This document shows, piece after piece, positions 27,280 to 34,932 of a stretch of DNA of 60,618 nt. This DNA comes from Adonisia turfae CCMR0081 (GTDB lineage: Bacteria; Cyanobacteriota; Cyanobacteriia; Phormidesmidales; Phormidesmidaceae). The number at the start of each line of letters is the position of its first letter. Within the stretch, counting starts at the first letter, position 1. The stretch spans positions 2,910,776 to 2,971,393 of the forward strand of contig NZ_QXHD01000004.1 of assembly GCF_011009555.1 (NCBI RefSeq). Reading direction: 5' to 3'. The translations under genes and the position numbers were made by a program. The notes under the pieces are model-generated. The model saw only the letters and a list, made by a program, of their open reading frames with translations. It was not told where the DNA came from and searched no databases.

Positions 27280-27314
27280 AGTTATTTATTAAGAGTATTT
27301 CTCAATAAATAACT
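27280..27314. repeat. AT-rich 11-bp inverted repeat downstream of hemD
   Basis: AGTTATTTATT (27280-27290) pairs with AATAAATAACT (27304-27314). It lies between the hemD stop and the methyltransferase pseudogene start; it may end the hemD transcript, but no T-tract follows on that strand. Confidence 0.4.
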
Positions 27315-27387
27315 CCCATGATCATAGCGAAATCCCCCAGGAATGACGGGCCATTACTCAATCTTTTGTAACGTAGCTCTCTTCCTG

Positions 27388-28239
27388 CTAGTTGATGGGC
27401 AAACGCGTTTGCTTTGCCTCAAATGCAGATCCTCTTGCTGCGGCCCATTGAATCAGCGCTGCGGTTAAACCATTTAGAGAGTACTCATTAGGCTGAATAT
27501 CTACCCGACTAAAGATCTCTTGACAGGCTTCAGATGTTAGTGGTCCAATAGAAGCGATCGCCACCTTTTCCAATAGCTGTTCTGGCAATGCGCCCAGCTT
27601 ATTTTGATGGGCCTGTAGGAGTTGTTGGAAGCATCGAACTGTCTTAGGACTGGCAAATGTAACTACATCAATAATTCCTTGCTTGAGGGCCTGTAGCGTG
27701 TCCGGTTCAATATCCTCTGGACAGGCAGAGCGGTAGGCTGGAACATCCCACACCACAGCCCCTAGGCGAGAAAGTTCAGTAATGAGTAGGTCCCGTCGTT
27801 CATCTTCCAAGCAGGGATATAAAATTTGGGCCCCGTTCAAGTGATCGCGATCAGGAAAATGTTCCACCAGCGAATCAGAAATGAATTGAGGTGGAATAAA
27901 ATCGGGTGTCAGCCCCTTTTGTTGCAAGAAAATTGCAGTTTTTCGACCGACAACCGCAATTTTGACTGTGGCAATGTCTTGGAGTGAATAGCCCTGGGAT
28001 CTCAAACGCTCAATAAAGAACTTGCCCCCATTAGCCGAAGTTAGAATCAACCAATCAAACTCCGATAGCCGGGAAAGTTGTTGGTCGAGCTCGTGCCAAC
28101 TAGACGGTGGCTGAATCGACAATGCCGAGAGTGAGATCGCATTGGCTCCCTGACCCCTAAGTTGTTGGACAAAGGTATCGGCTTGGTCTACGGGCCTAGT
28201 CACAAGAATAGTTTCACCCGAAAATCGAGTAGCAGTCAT
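27388..28239 (-). CDS. hemD: Uroporphyrinogen-III synthase
   Basis: Cyclises hydroxymethylbilane to uroporphyrinogen III in the tetrapyrrole pathway that feeds chlorophyll, haem, bilins and cobalamin. 283 aa, usual length for the bacterial enzyme. Family marks: ILVTRP at the N-terminus, FDWLILTSANGGKFF in the first domain, VVGRKTAIFLQQKG, PAYRS, VVTFASPKTVRCF and the late IASIGPLTSEACQE. Low sequence conservation is normal for HemD, but the set of motifs is convincing. It stands alone on the minus strand. Confidence 0.93.
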   Translation of the reverse strand: MTATRFSGETILVTRPVDQADTFVQQLRGQGANAISLSALSIQPPSSWHELDQQLSRLSEFDWLILTSANGGKFFIERLRSQGYSLQDIATVKIAVVGRKTAIFLQQKGLTPDFIPPQFISDSLVEHFPDRDHLNGAQILYPCLEDERRDLLITELSRLGAVVWDVPAYRSACPEDIEPDTLQALKQGIIDVVTFASPKTVRCFQQLLQAHQNKLGALPEQLLEKVAIASIGPLTSEACQEIFSRVDIQPNEYSLNGLTAALIQWAAARGSAFEAKQTRLPIN

Positions 28240-28585
28240 CTTTTTACTCTTATTGTCGTCGCTACATCTAGCTTACATTCGAATCCCCCTTAAATTATTG
28301 ACATAGAAAGGTTTAAGGGTACTCATGCTGATCAGCGGTTAGGATGGGCATTGCCTCCACCCTACAGGGATTTAATAAAGTACTGCCACCTCAGATCTTG
28401 ATCTTGTTGTTATATTTCAACAACTTACTACAGATCCCCAGACGGTTACCCTAAGTTCTGAAATGGTCAAGCAGCAAACGGAAACGGCGATCAATTTTAT
28501 TCTTGCAGGTGTAGGTACTTAATAGCACGCATATTTGCAATGGGATCTCAGGGGCAGTGCTTGATGAGTTGGGTCGTGTATCCTG
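28240..28585. other. Intergenic stretch upstream of hemD
   Basis: Contains the 8-bp inverted repeat CCCTTAAA/TTTAAGGG (28287-28294, 28312-28319), possibly ending the oxidoreductase transcript. On the plus strand 28379-28521 is an open frame without a start codon whose translation (ending in TAINFILAGVGT, stop) looks protein-like; it may be the tail of a lost gene. No function recognised. Confidence 0.35.
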
Positions 28586-29575
28586 TTAAGTGATATCAAT
28601 AACAACTTTGCCGATGAGTTTGCCGCTGTCCACTGCATCATGGGCAGCGGCGGTTTCGTTTAAGGGATAGTGGGCTGCGATCAAATGTTGAAGGGCACCA
28701 TCGCGACTAGCCTGATTAATGTCGCGGGCAGCGGCCTCATGGGCTGCGTCACTCATGGCGTAAACCAGCACTGTACGGAGGGCGGCATTTTTGTAGAGCA
28801 GTTCATAAAAAGGAATTTCTACTTTAGCTGCATTGCCTGACTCATAGGTGGCAATCACGCCATTGCGGGCAACAAGTTTGGCGTTGATGTCAATGTTGGC
28901 AGCCAGGGCAACATCGACGATGCGATCGCACCCCCACTTTCCGGTAATCTCGCGAACCTTTGCGACCACGTTTTCCTGCCGATAATTAATCACATAATCA
29001 GCCCCCACTTGTTTGGCAACAGCTGCTTTCTCATCACTGCTCACTGTCGCCAAGATTGTCTTCGCGCCACCCCATTTAGCTAGTTGAATGGCATACATGC
29101 CAACGGCACCGGCTCCTCCATGCACCAGCACCGTTTTGTCAGTAATGGGACCATCACTAAACACGGAAAAGTGTGCCGTCATCGCTGGAACACCTAAGCT
29201 AGCGCCTGCTGCAAAGTCCAGAGACTCGGGCATCGTCATTGCTTTATGGGCAGGCACCACTACATAGTCTGCAGCTGTGCCAAATGCTGAGTGTCGTTGG
29301 GCTTCGTAGATCCACACCCGTTCTCCGATGCGCTCAGGTGACACATTCTCTCCTACGGCATCAATCACCCCTGCACCATCGTTGTGGGGAATAGTTTTGG
29401 GGTAGGGTTGTTTTAGCCCCATCCAACCACTGCGAAACTTGGTATCAGAGGGATTAATGCCGGAAACATGCACTTTGATTCGCACATCTCCAGCACCAGG
29501 TGCTGGCTGTTCCATATCACCATATTCTAGAACCTCTGTTGCATTACCTGGTTTTTCATACCAAACAGCTTTCAT
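28586..29575 (-). CDS. NADPH:quinone reductase-like zinc-free MDR oxidoreductase
   Basis: 329 aa from ATG 29575, chosen because AAAGGAG stands 8 nt upstream; the open frame reaches 29626. Medium-chain dehydrogenase fold: N-terminal GroES-like domain (GINPSDTKFRSG, PHNDGAGVIDAVG) and a Rossmann domain with VHGGAGAVGMYAIQLAKW (151-168), an NADP-binding pattern. No structural-zinc cysteine cluster is seen, as in quinone oxidoreductases. It follows the SDR gene by 56 nt; the pair is divergent from the TetR regulator and probably repressed by it, suggesting an inducible detoxification function. Confidence 0.92.
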   Translation of the reverse strand: MKAVWYEKPGNATEVLEYGDMEQPAPGAGDVRIKVHVSGINPSDTKFRSGWMGLKQPYPKTIPHNDGAGVIDAVGENVSPERIGERVWIYEAQRHSAFGTAADYVVVPAHKAMTMPESLDFAAGASLGVPAMTAHFSVFSDGPITDKTVLVHGGAGAVGMYAIQLAKWGGAKTILATVSSDEKAAVAKQVGADYVINYRQENVVAKVREITGKWGCDRIVDVALAANIDINAKLVARNGVIATYESGNAAKVEIPFYELLYKNAALRTVLVYAMSDAAHEAAARDINQASRDGALQHLIAAHYPLNETAAAHDAVDSGKLIGKVVIDIT

Positions 29576-29631
29576 TGTACGTTCTCCTTTAGGGGCATTT
29601 TTTGGATGTAGAGACGTTGCATACAAAGTCT

Positions 29632-30336
29632 CTAGAAATCAATTATGTTGCGATCTCGCCAAAACTTACCACTGTCTTTCCCAGAAGCCTCGGTGGCTAA
29701 CCAGATGGCCGTATCTGCTCCTTGTTCTGGTGATCGTGGTGCTGAGAATCCTCCCATATCGGTTCTGACCCAGCCTGGACACATGGCATTCACAACAATG
29801 TTTTTAGACCTTAGTAATTGGGCCAGCATGATAGTGGCACCGTTGAGCGCTAGCTTGGAAAGGCAGTAGCTAGGTGCTGTTGTGGTGAGGCCATCCAGCG
29901 CTCCCATACCACTGGAAACGTTGATTATCCTAGCATTCTCAGCGGCTTCTAACAGAGGTAAGAAGGTTTGCACCATGCATACCACGCCAAATGTGTTGGT
30001 GTGCATGGCTGAATCTAACAACTCGCGGGAGATGGTTAGTATGTCGACGCTGTTATCTGGGTAAACGCCAGCATTATTGATTAATACATCTAGGTGGTTG
30101 ATGCCTTGGGATTTAAGTGTCTGAACCGCTTGCTTGATGGAGCTGTCATCGCTAACGTCTAATTCGAGGGGAATGACGGGACCGTTGAGGGTTTTGGCAG
30201 CTTGTTTGGCACTGTTGAGCGCGCGCGCGGTGAGGATTACTTTGTAGTCTTTGGCGAGGAGGCCCTGTGCGATCGCAAATCCAATGCCGCGATTGCCACC
30301 GGTTACTAGTGCTTGTTTTTGTTGTTGTGTGGTCAT
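29632..30336 (-). CDS. Short-chain dehydrogenase/reductase
   Basis: 234 aa, classical SDR: cofactor motif TGGNRGIG (12-19), NNAG (87-90), Ser in INVSSG (about 141) and the Tyr-x3-Lys pair Y157/K161 in YCLSK. Likely NADP(H)-dependent; similar to carbonyl reductases by the C-terminal CPGWVRTDMGG. Substrate unknown. First gene of the minus-strand pair with the quinone-reductase-like gene; its promoter lies in the shared region carrying repeated palindromes next to the TetR gene. Confidence 0.93.
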   Translation of the reverse strand: MTTQQQKQALVTGGNRGIGFAIAQGLLAKDYKVILTARALNSAKQAAKTLNGPVIPLELDVSDDSSIKQAVQTLKSQGINHLDVLINNAGVYPDNSVDILTISRELLDSAMHTNTFGVVCMVQTFLPLLEAAENARIINVSSGMGALDGLTTTAPSYCLSKLALNGATIMLAQLLRSKNIVVNAMCPGWVRTDMGGFSAPRSPEQGADTAIWLATEASGKDSGKFWRDRNIIDF

Positions 30337-30484
30337 GGGGTGAATTTTCTGTTGTGGAATGGGTGTCGTGCTCTTCTCGTTTCACCATTGGCTTATTCAA
30401 CAAACGTCAAGACAGTTAAATAGATCATCTTTGAAACCATACCTAAAATAAAAACGTTGCGTTTCGTATATATATATCTTCTAA

Positions 30485-30551
30485 ACGATTCGTATCGGAA
30501 ATGTCAACACTTCTGAGATGATTTCTGTACGATTCGTATCGTATGTATAAT
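30485..30551. promoter_or_regulatory. TetR operator pair and tetR promoter
   Basis: The 13-mer ACGATTCGTATCG occurs exactly twice, at 30485-30497 and 30529-30541. The second copy extends to the palindrome TACGA-T-TCGTA (30528-30538). A consensus -10 box TATAAT follows at 30546-30551, about 32 nt before the tetR start, so a bound dimer would cover the -35 region. A third partial copy (GTTTCGTA) is near 30461. Binding by the adjacent TetR protein is inferred. Confidence 0.65.
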
Positions 30552-30582
30552 CAAAAAACCTGAAAAGCTTGAGGTAAATAGT

Positions 30583-31194
30583 ATGCCACGTCAGAAAAGC
30601 AGCGCCAAATCCAACCAGCCGGCCTCGGTTGGACGACCCCGTTCCTGGGAGTCGAAGCAGGCAATCCTGACAGCAGCGTGGAAATTGCTGCAGACATATA
30701 GCGTCCGCAAGGTTTCTATTGAGGCTGTCGCCCGTGAAGCTGGGGTGGGTAAAACAACAATTTATCGCTGGTGGCCCAGTAAGGCGGCGGTGATTGTGGA
30801 TGCGTTTTTAGCTCAGGTGGAGCCAAGTCTGCCGTTTCCTAAAACGGATACTGCGTCGGCATCTTTAGCATTGCAGATGCGCCAGGTGGTAAAGATCCTG
30901 AGTGGTGATGTGGGTCGGATTGTGGCACAAATTATTGCTGAGGGACAGTGTGATCCGGAGGCATTGGAAAGTTTTTGCGATCGCTTTCTCAAGCCTCGAC
31001 GCAATGCTGCCCGACACATAATTCTCCAGGGTATCGAGTCCGGTGAATTTGCCCCAGACATAGACCCAAATTTAGCGATGGATATTCTGTATGGGCCGAT
31101 CTACTATCGTCTGTTAGTAAAGCATTTACCTTTGGATGAGGCGTTTGCGGCAGCATTGCATAGGCAGGCAATTGTCAGTATTCTCAAGCCATAA
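30583..31194 (+). CDS. TetR-family transcriptional regulator
   Basis: 203 aa. N-terminal HTH: KQAILTAAWKLLQTYSVRKVSIEAVAREAGVGKTTIYRWWPSK in the usual TetR order, preceded by a basic Ser-rich tail. The C-terminal half is a helical ligand domain of the TetR_C_11/AcrR-like type (LALQMRQVVKILSG; FLKPRRNAARHIILQGIESGEF). GAGG lies 8 nt before the ATG. It is divergent from the SDR/quinone-reductase pair with two identical operator candidates between, so autoregulation and repression of the pair are likely. Confidence 0.94.
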   Translation: MPRQKSSAKSNQPASVGRPRSWESKQAILTAAWKLLQTYSVRKVSIEAVAREAGVGKTTIYRWWPSKAAVIVDAFLAQVEPSLPFPKTDTASASLALQMRQVVKILSGDVGRIVAQIIAEGQCDPEALESFCDRFLKPRRNAARHIILQGIESGEFAPDIDPNLAMDILYGPIYYRLLVKHLPLDEAFAAALHRQAIVSILKP

Positions 31195-31669
31195 GAGGCT
31201 GGCAAATAGCTGGGACTACCATTCCCACTTTTGAAGACAATTTATACCTTTACAAGTTAGAGCGTAAATTACTGACTACACCCAAGAGGGGCGGGAACGT
31301 CCTCAGACAAACACCTCTATATGAATTCATCTATGCCCTTACCTGGTCGAATCAGGCAGCTTAGAAATTCTTCTTTAGTTTTTATAACAATTTTTGTTGT
31401 TTTATCTCTAAGTAGACATTTGACTTCAGTTACAGGATAGAGCTTACAGCAAACGATGCCTGATCTCTAATCATGGATAGCTAATATGAAATATTAAAGA
31501 GAACAATAATCTATCAAACTTATTAAAATAATCCACTAACCTGACTAAGTATGTGATATGAGACTAGTTTATTGAGTTTAAACCTGCATGCATACTTAAG
31601 ATAATCACCGTAATTGTTAACCGTCTTGTGGTTCTCAGGCAACTTCTCCCCAGACAGCGCAGCCTAGTA

Positions 31670-31766
31670 TATAATCGTGTTCTATACTTGGGACATCACT
31701 TTACTAAGTGGCATCTGTCACTTGGCTGTTTTTCACCTATGTCAGAAATCTTTTTCTTTTTCTGAC
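31670..31766 (+). promoter_or_regulatory. Promoter and structured leader of the 118-aa gene
   Basis: Within an otherwise empty 635-nt gap, TATAAT (31670-31675) is followed by a hairpin AAGTG-N8-CACTT (31706-31723) with GGCTGTTTTT after it, then by a second stem GTCAGAA/TTCTGAC (31741-31747, 31760-31766). The first hairpin plus T-run could be a small-RNA terminator or an attenuator. I see nothing else in 31195-31829. Confidence 0.4.
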
Positions 31767-31829
31767 TTTATGATGAACAAATCAAGTGTCGCTACTCCGA
31801 AGACATTTAAGAAATCATAAAGGAGCCAA

Positions 31830-32186
31830 ATGCAAGCGCGGATAGCAAAAACATCAACCCTTTCGGACCTAGCTGAGTGGCTGGAACAGAAGGGCTGGAA
31901 GGAGCTTCCACCCAGTTCAGCCGTGCTTAATTACTGTGACCGTCTTTGGCAAAAGAAAGCTGGTTGTTTATTGGTAAATCTCTATAATTATGATGCATTT
32001 CAAGCAGGAGAAGCAAATATTGATGGAGAATTAAACTCCTTTGCTATTGAATTAGCTGCCCAATCTACTGATGGTTACTGGGCAAGGCATGAAAAGTATG
32101 GTATCCGTGGCAGTGAGCTAAAGGATGTTTTGGATGATCAAGTAGTGAAATTGTTGAAAGCGTGGCAAGTTATCAATGAATGCTAG
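31830..32186 (+). CDS. Small soluble protein of unknown function
   Basis: 118 aa with a strong Shine-Dalgarno (AAGGAG 5 nt before the ATG), which is the best evidence that it is translated. Mixed composition with no membrane segment: SDLAEWLEQKGWKELP, a central region with WQKKAGCLLVNLYNYD, and a C-terminal helix (LKDVLDDQVVKLLKAW). No family recognised. It is convergent with the receiver-only gene, 68 nt apart, and preceded by a long structured leader. Confidence 0.65.
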   Translation: MQARIAKTSTLSDLAEWLEQKGWKELPPSSAVLNYCDRLWQKKAGCLLVNLYNYDAFQAGEANIDGELNSFAIELAAQSTDGYWARHEKYGIRGSELKDVLDDQVVKLLKAWQVINEC

Positions 32187-32254
32187 TGAGATCTTCACAG
32201 CTCGTACTGATGTTGAGCGTAAATCCCAGATATCTCTTCATACTGCGTAGCTAC

Positions 32255-32608
32255 TTACACGTATGTGTGAATATATGCCATTAGACGCTCAAAGCTAAAG
32301 GGTTTAGCAAGGTACTCATTAGCCCCTAAAAATAAAGCCCGTAGCCGTTCCTCTTCACTAGATAAGGCTGTCACAACTATCACAGGGACCTGTAAGTTCT
32401 GGGCACGTATTGCACCAAGAATTGATACACTATCTAACTCTGGCAGAACCAAATCCAACAAAACCAGATCAAACATGTCAGAGAGAGCTAACGGTATGGC
32501 TCTCTCTTCATTATTCACGGCTAACGTTCGATGCCCCAGTTGCTGCAATCCTTTCGATAGAAAAGAAACAGCATGCGGTTCATCTTCAATAATCAGAATA
32601 CTTGCCAC
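32255..32608 (-). CDS. Receiver-only response regulator, OmpR-type, lacking an output domain
   Basis: 117 aa from GTG 32608. A full receiver: IIEDEP, phospho-acceptor Asp in LVLLDLVLPELD, Thr in VVTALSS, Lys in LAKPFSFERLMAYI. The wording of its end is that of OmpR regulators just before the winged-helix domain, but the frame stops there (TAA) and no DNA-binding domain follows. It may be a truncated OmpR regulator or a genuine single-domain regulator. Same strand as the receiver-ATPase gene 346 nt upstream; nothing recognisable lies between them. Confidence 0.8.
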   Translation of the reverse strand: MASILIIEDEPHAVSFLSKGLQQLGHRTLAVNNEERAIPLALSDMFDLVLLDLVLPELDSVSILGAIRAQNLQVPVIVVTALSSEEERLRALFLGANEYLAKPFSFERLMAYIHTYV

Positions 32609-32954
32609 AAGAGTACTCTCAAGTGATGGTGGGCTCTTTGTAAATGCAGCTTTTCAGGACTTTCACCAAGAGTACTACCTGTTACTGGCACTGATGATAA
32701 ACCTGGGCTTTTCAAGCAATTTGTCTAATGTCACTTGCGCCACAAGGCCTAAAACACTTAAGCCGAGATAAATCAATTTCTCTTGAAGTAATCTAAAAGC
32801 CTGACTTTTCAGACAGTACACGGTTTAAATATTGAATGATGTATGCAGTTATACTTTAGGACATTTTTTGTAAAGATGAGCCTGTAAGATACATAGCAGC
32901 ATTGGACCTCAAGATCTGATAGCTCATTAGGATAAACTACTCATTCAAAGGGAG

Positions 32955-34001
32955 CTAACTCCCTGTAATTGGTAGGGTCAGCCTTACTATTGTTCCCTGC
33001 TGATAACTACTTCTCACTACAAACTGTCCTCCAACAAGGGCAACAATTCTTTTGACAATTTTCAATCCTAGCCCTGTATGCTCTTGCCCATAAGCTTTCC
33101 GATCAAACTGGATTGAGTCATCAATGGTGGCAATTTGTTCTTCTGTCATCCCTTGCCCTGAGTCACGGATGAATAGAGTCACAAAATCTTCTGTCACTTC
33201 ACTTCTAACTTCAATAGGTGTTTCTGGTGGAGAAAATTTTAGGGCATTATCGAGTAACTCATTGAGAATAATTGATAGATATCGAGCCGATAGTGCAATT
33301 TCGGCATCCTCAATTATCAAGACCAGGTCATTACTACGGTTATATCTGTGTGCAAGGGGTGCTGTTAGTTCAACAGCCCTACTCAAGCTTTGCTTCTCTT
33401 CAAATTCTAAAGAGCTTGGTTGACTAGCAGCAAGCTCTAACTCCATATAAACCTGAAACTTGACTGTTAGATTTTCTAAACGTTGGGCCGATTGCTCAAT
33501 CCGATCGCACAGATCATGGTGGGATAATTGAGAAGCTAAGCTGGCTCGTAAATCATCGAGGGTACTTTCTAAAAGATTAATTGTATTTGATTGGATACGA
33601 GATAGTGTTTCGTTTGTGTCATATCCTTGTTTAATTTTAAGCATGGAGTTCACACAAGTGCGCAGCTTGAGCGAGTCAACCGGTTTAGTAAGAAAGTCAT
33701 CAGCACCTGCGTTGATACAAGAGGTTACTGTTGTTCTAGTATCTAATATTGTTACTACAATAATAGGAACATTCTGCCATTGGGGTGATGCCTTGATGCG
33801 ACGGCACACTTCGATACCACTAATACCCGGCATGAGAACATCGAGCAAAATTAGATCGGGCTTAAATGCATCTAGAGATACAATGGCATCCTCTCCACTG
33901 GCAGCATAATAAAGCTGATAATCCTGACGATTGAAGAGGGCCTCGATAATGTCAAAATGACTAACTTCATCATCAATCACTAAAATAACGGGCTGTTTCA
34001 T
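32955..34001 (-). CDS. Receiver-ATPase protein resembling a histidine kinase without its phosphoacceptor His
   Basis: 348 aa. N-terminal receiver (about 4-125: VIDDE, LILLDVLMPGISG, TKPVD). A helical region (about 130-200) aligns with the HisKA of the paralogue at 46524, but reads TLDDLRASL where that one reads LIHDLRNRL, so the phosphorylated His is replaced by Asp. A HATPase domain follows with N-box NELLDNALKFS, DSGQGM and GLGLKIVKRI. ATP binding is likely kept; autophosphorylation at the usual site is not. It overlaps the end of a decayed hybrid kinase (ATGA), so it was once its translationally coupled downstream partner. Confidence 0.85.
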   Translation of the reverse strand: MKQPVILVIDDEVSHFDIIEALFNRQDYQLYYAASGEDAIVSLDAFKPDLILLDVLMPGISGIEVCRRIKASPQWQNVPIIVVTILDTRTTVTSCINAGADDFLTKPVDSLKLRTCVNSMLKIKQGYDTNETLSRIQSNTINLLESTLDDLRASLASQLSHHDLCDRIEQSAQRLENLTVKFQVYMELELAASQPSSLEFEEKQSLSRAVELTAPLAHRYNRSNDLVLIIEDAEIALSARYLSIILNELLDNALKFSPPETPIEVRSEVTEDFVTLFIRDSGQGMTEEQIATIDDSIQFDRKAYGQEHTGLGLKIVKRIVALVGGQFVVRSSYQQGTIVRLTLPITGS

Positions 34002-34640
34002 AGAGCGTTCGTTTGTTCGCTTAAAAGCTTCTCAATAGTAATGGCAAGTTGCCCTAAATTAACTGGTTTGCTCAAGTATTCAGGTAAACCTGCCCCCTGT
34101 TCAAATATTACTAATAATTTTACCTTTACCGCCCTGAAGCTCAGCAATGCGTTTTATTAAAGCGATTTTTAAGCCTGCTCTAACTTATTATCGGCTAAGC
34201 GCATCATCAGCTTGAATAAAGAGTTTGAATAGCTTTTGCATATAATCAGATTTAATACCAATGCCTGGGTTAATGACAAGAAAATTTAATAAGATGTTGC
34301 GGGAGTTAGATGTCTCCGCATCGCTGGTCTCGTTAGATGTCTTTTCAGACTGTTGTTTATGATCATCTTAAGGTGGCAAAACCCCCTGCTGGTAAGATTT
34401 TAACGGCATCGCTGAGTAGATTAATTAGCAGCCTCACGTATACCAAGAATGGTGTTTAGAAGTGTGCAGGATTCATGTGGGAGTCGTTAGCCAACGAATG
34501 CACCGCTTATTCTAATTTGGGTAAGATAACTTTGATTTTACTTGAAGCAAGGGTGTAGTGTCGATGGCCATGGAACCTAAACTTGCTAAGAGTGAAATGG
34601 CAGCAGATATCCACAACCATTCAATCGGTTCCGGTCAAGT
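33998..34640 (-). pseudogene. Decayed hybrid histidine kinase (HATPase and receiver tail)
   Basis: Reading the minus strand in shifting frames gives, in the right order, pieces of a kinase like those at 34933 and 42809. RLLINLLSDAVKI (N-box, about 34440-34400) is followed by a frameshift, then NPGIGIKSDYMQKLFKLF and on to ALSR, two stops, GLKIALIKRIAELQGG (about 34175-34130), a stop, and finally LPEYLSKPVNLGQLAITIEK with LLSE, the last receiver helix. Weaker matches reach about 34640. The final TGA (34000-33998) overlaps the next gene's ATG. A dead gene with multiple stops and deletions. Confidence 0.8.
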
Positions 34641-34932
34641 TTGAATTAGTCTGGACCCATCGAATTAATATGGAGAGAGTTCTGTAATGATCTGTGCTTA
34701 GGTGGTGGGTGCGATCGCACAGAGGCTAAAAATAGATAGATAAAGACGTCTAGATAACGGCTGCAACGTGGAAAATATTCTTGATAAAGCTTGGTGTGCA
34801 TGACTTCGATCGGATAAATGAGGTGTTCTTTGAGCTAGAACCCAAACTCCAGCTATGCATGAATCTTGTATTTTTCCTTTAGAAATTAAATTTTTCAGGT
34901 AGTCGAGGTTTTGAAGTTAAAGCAGTAAAGTT

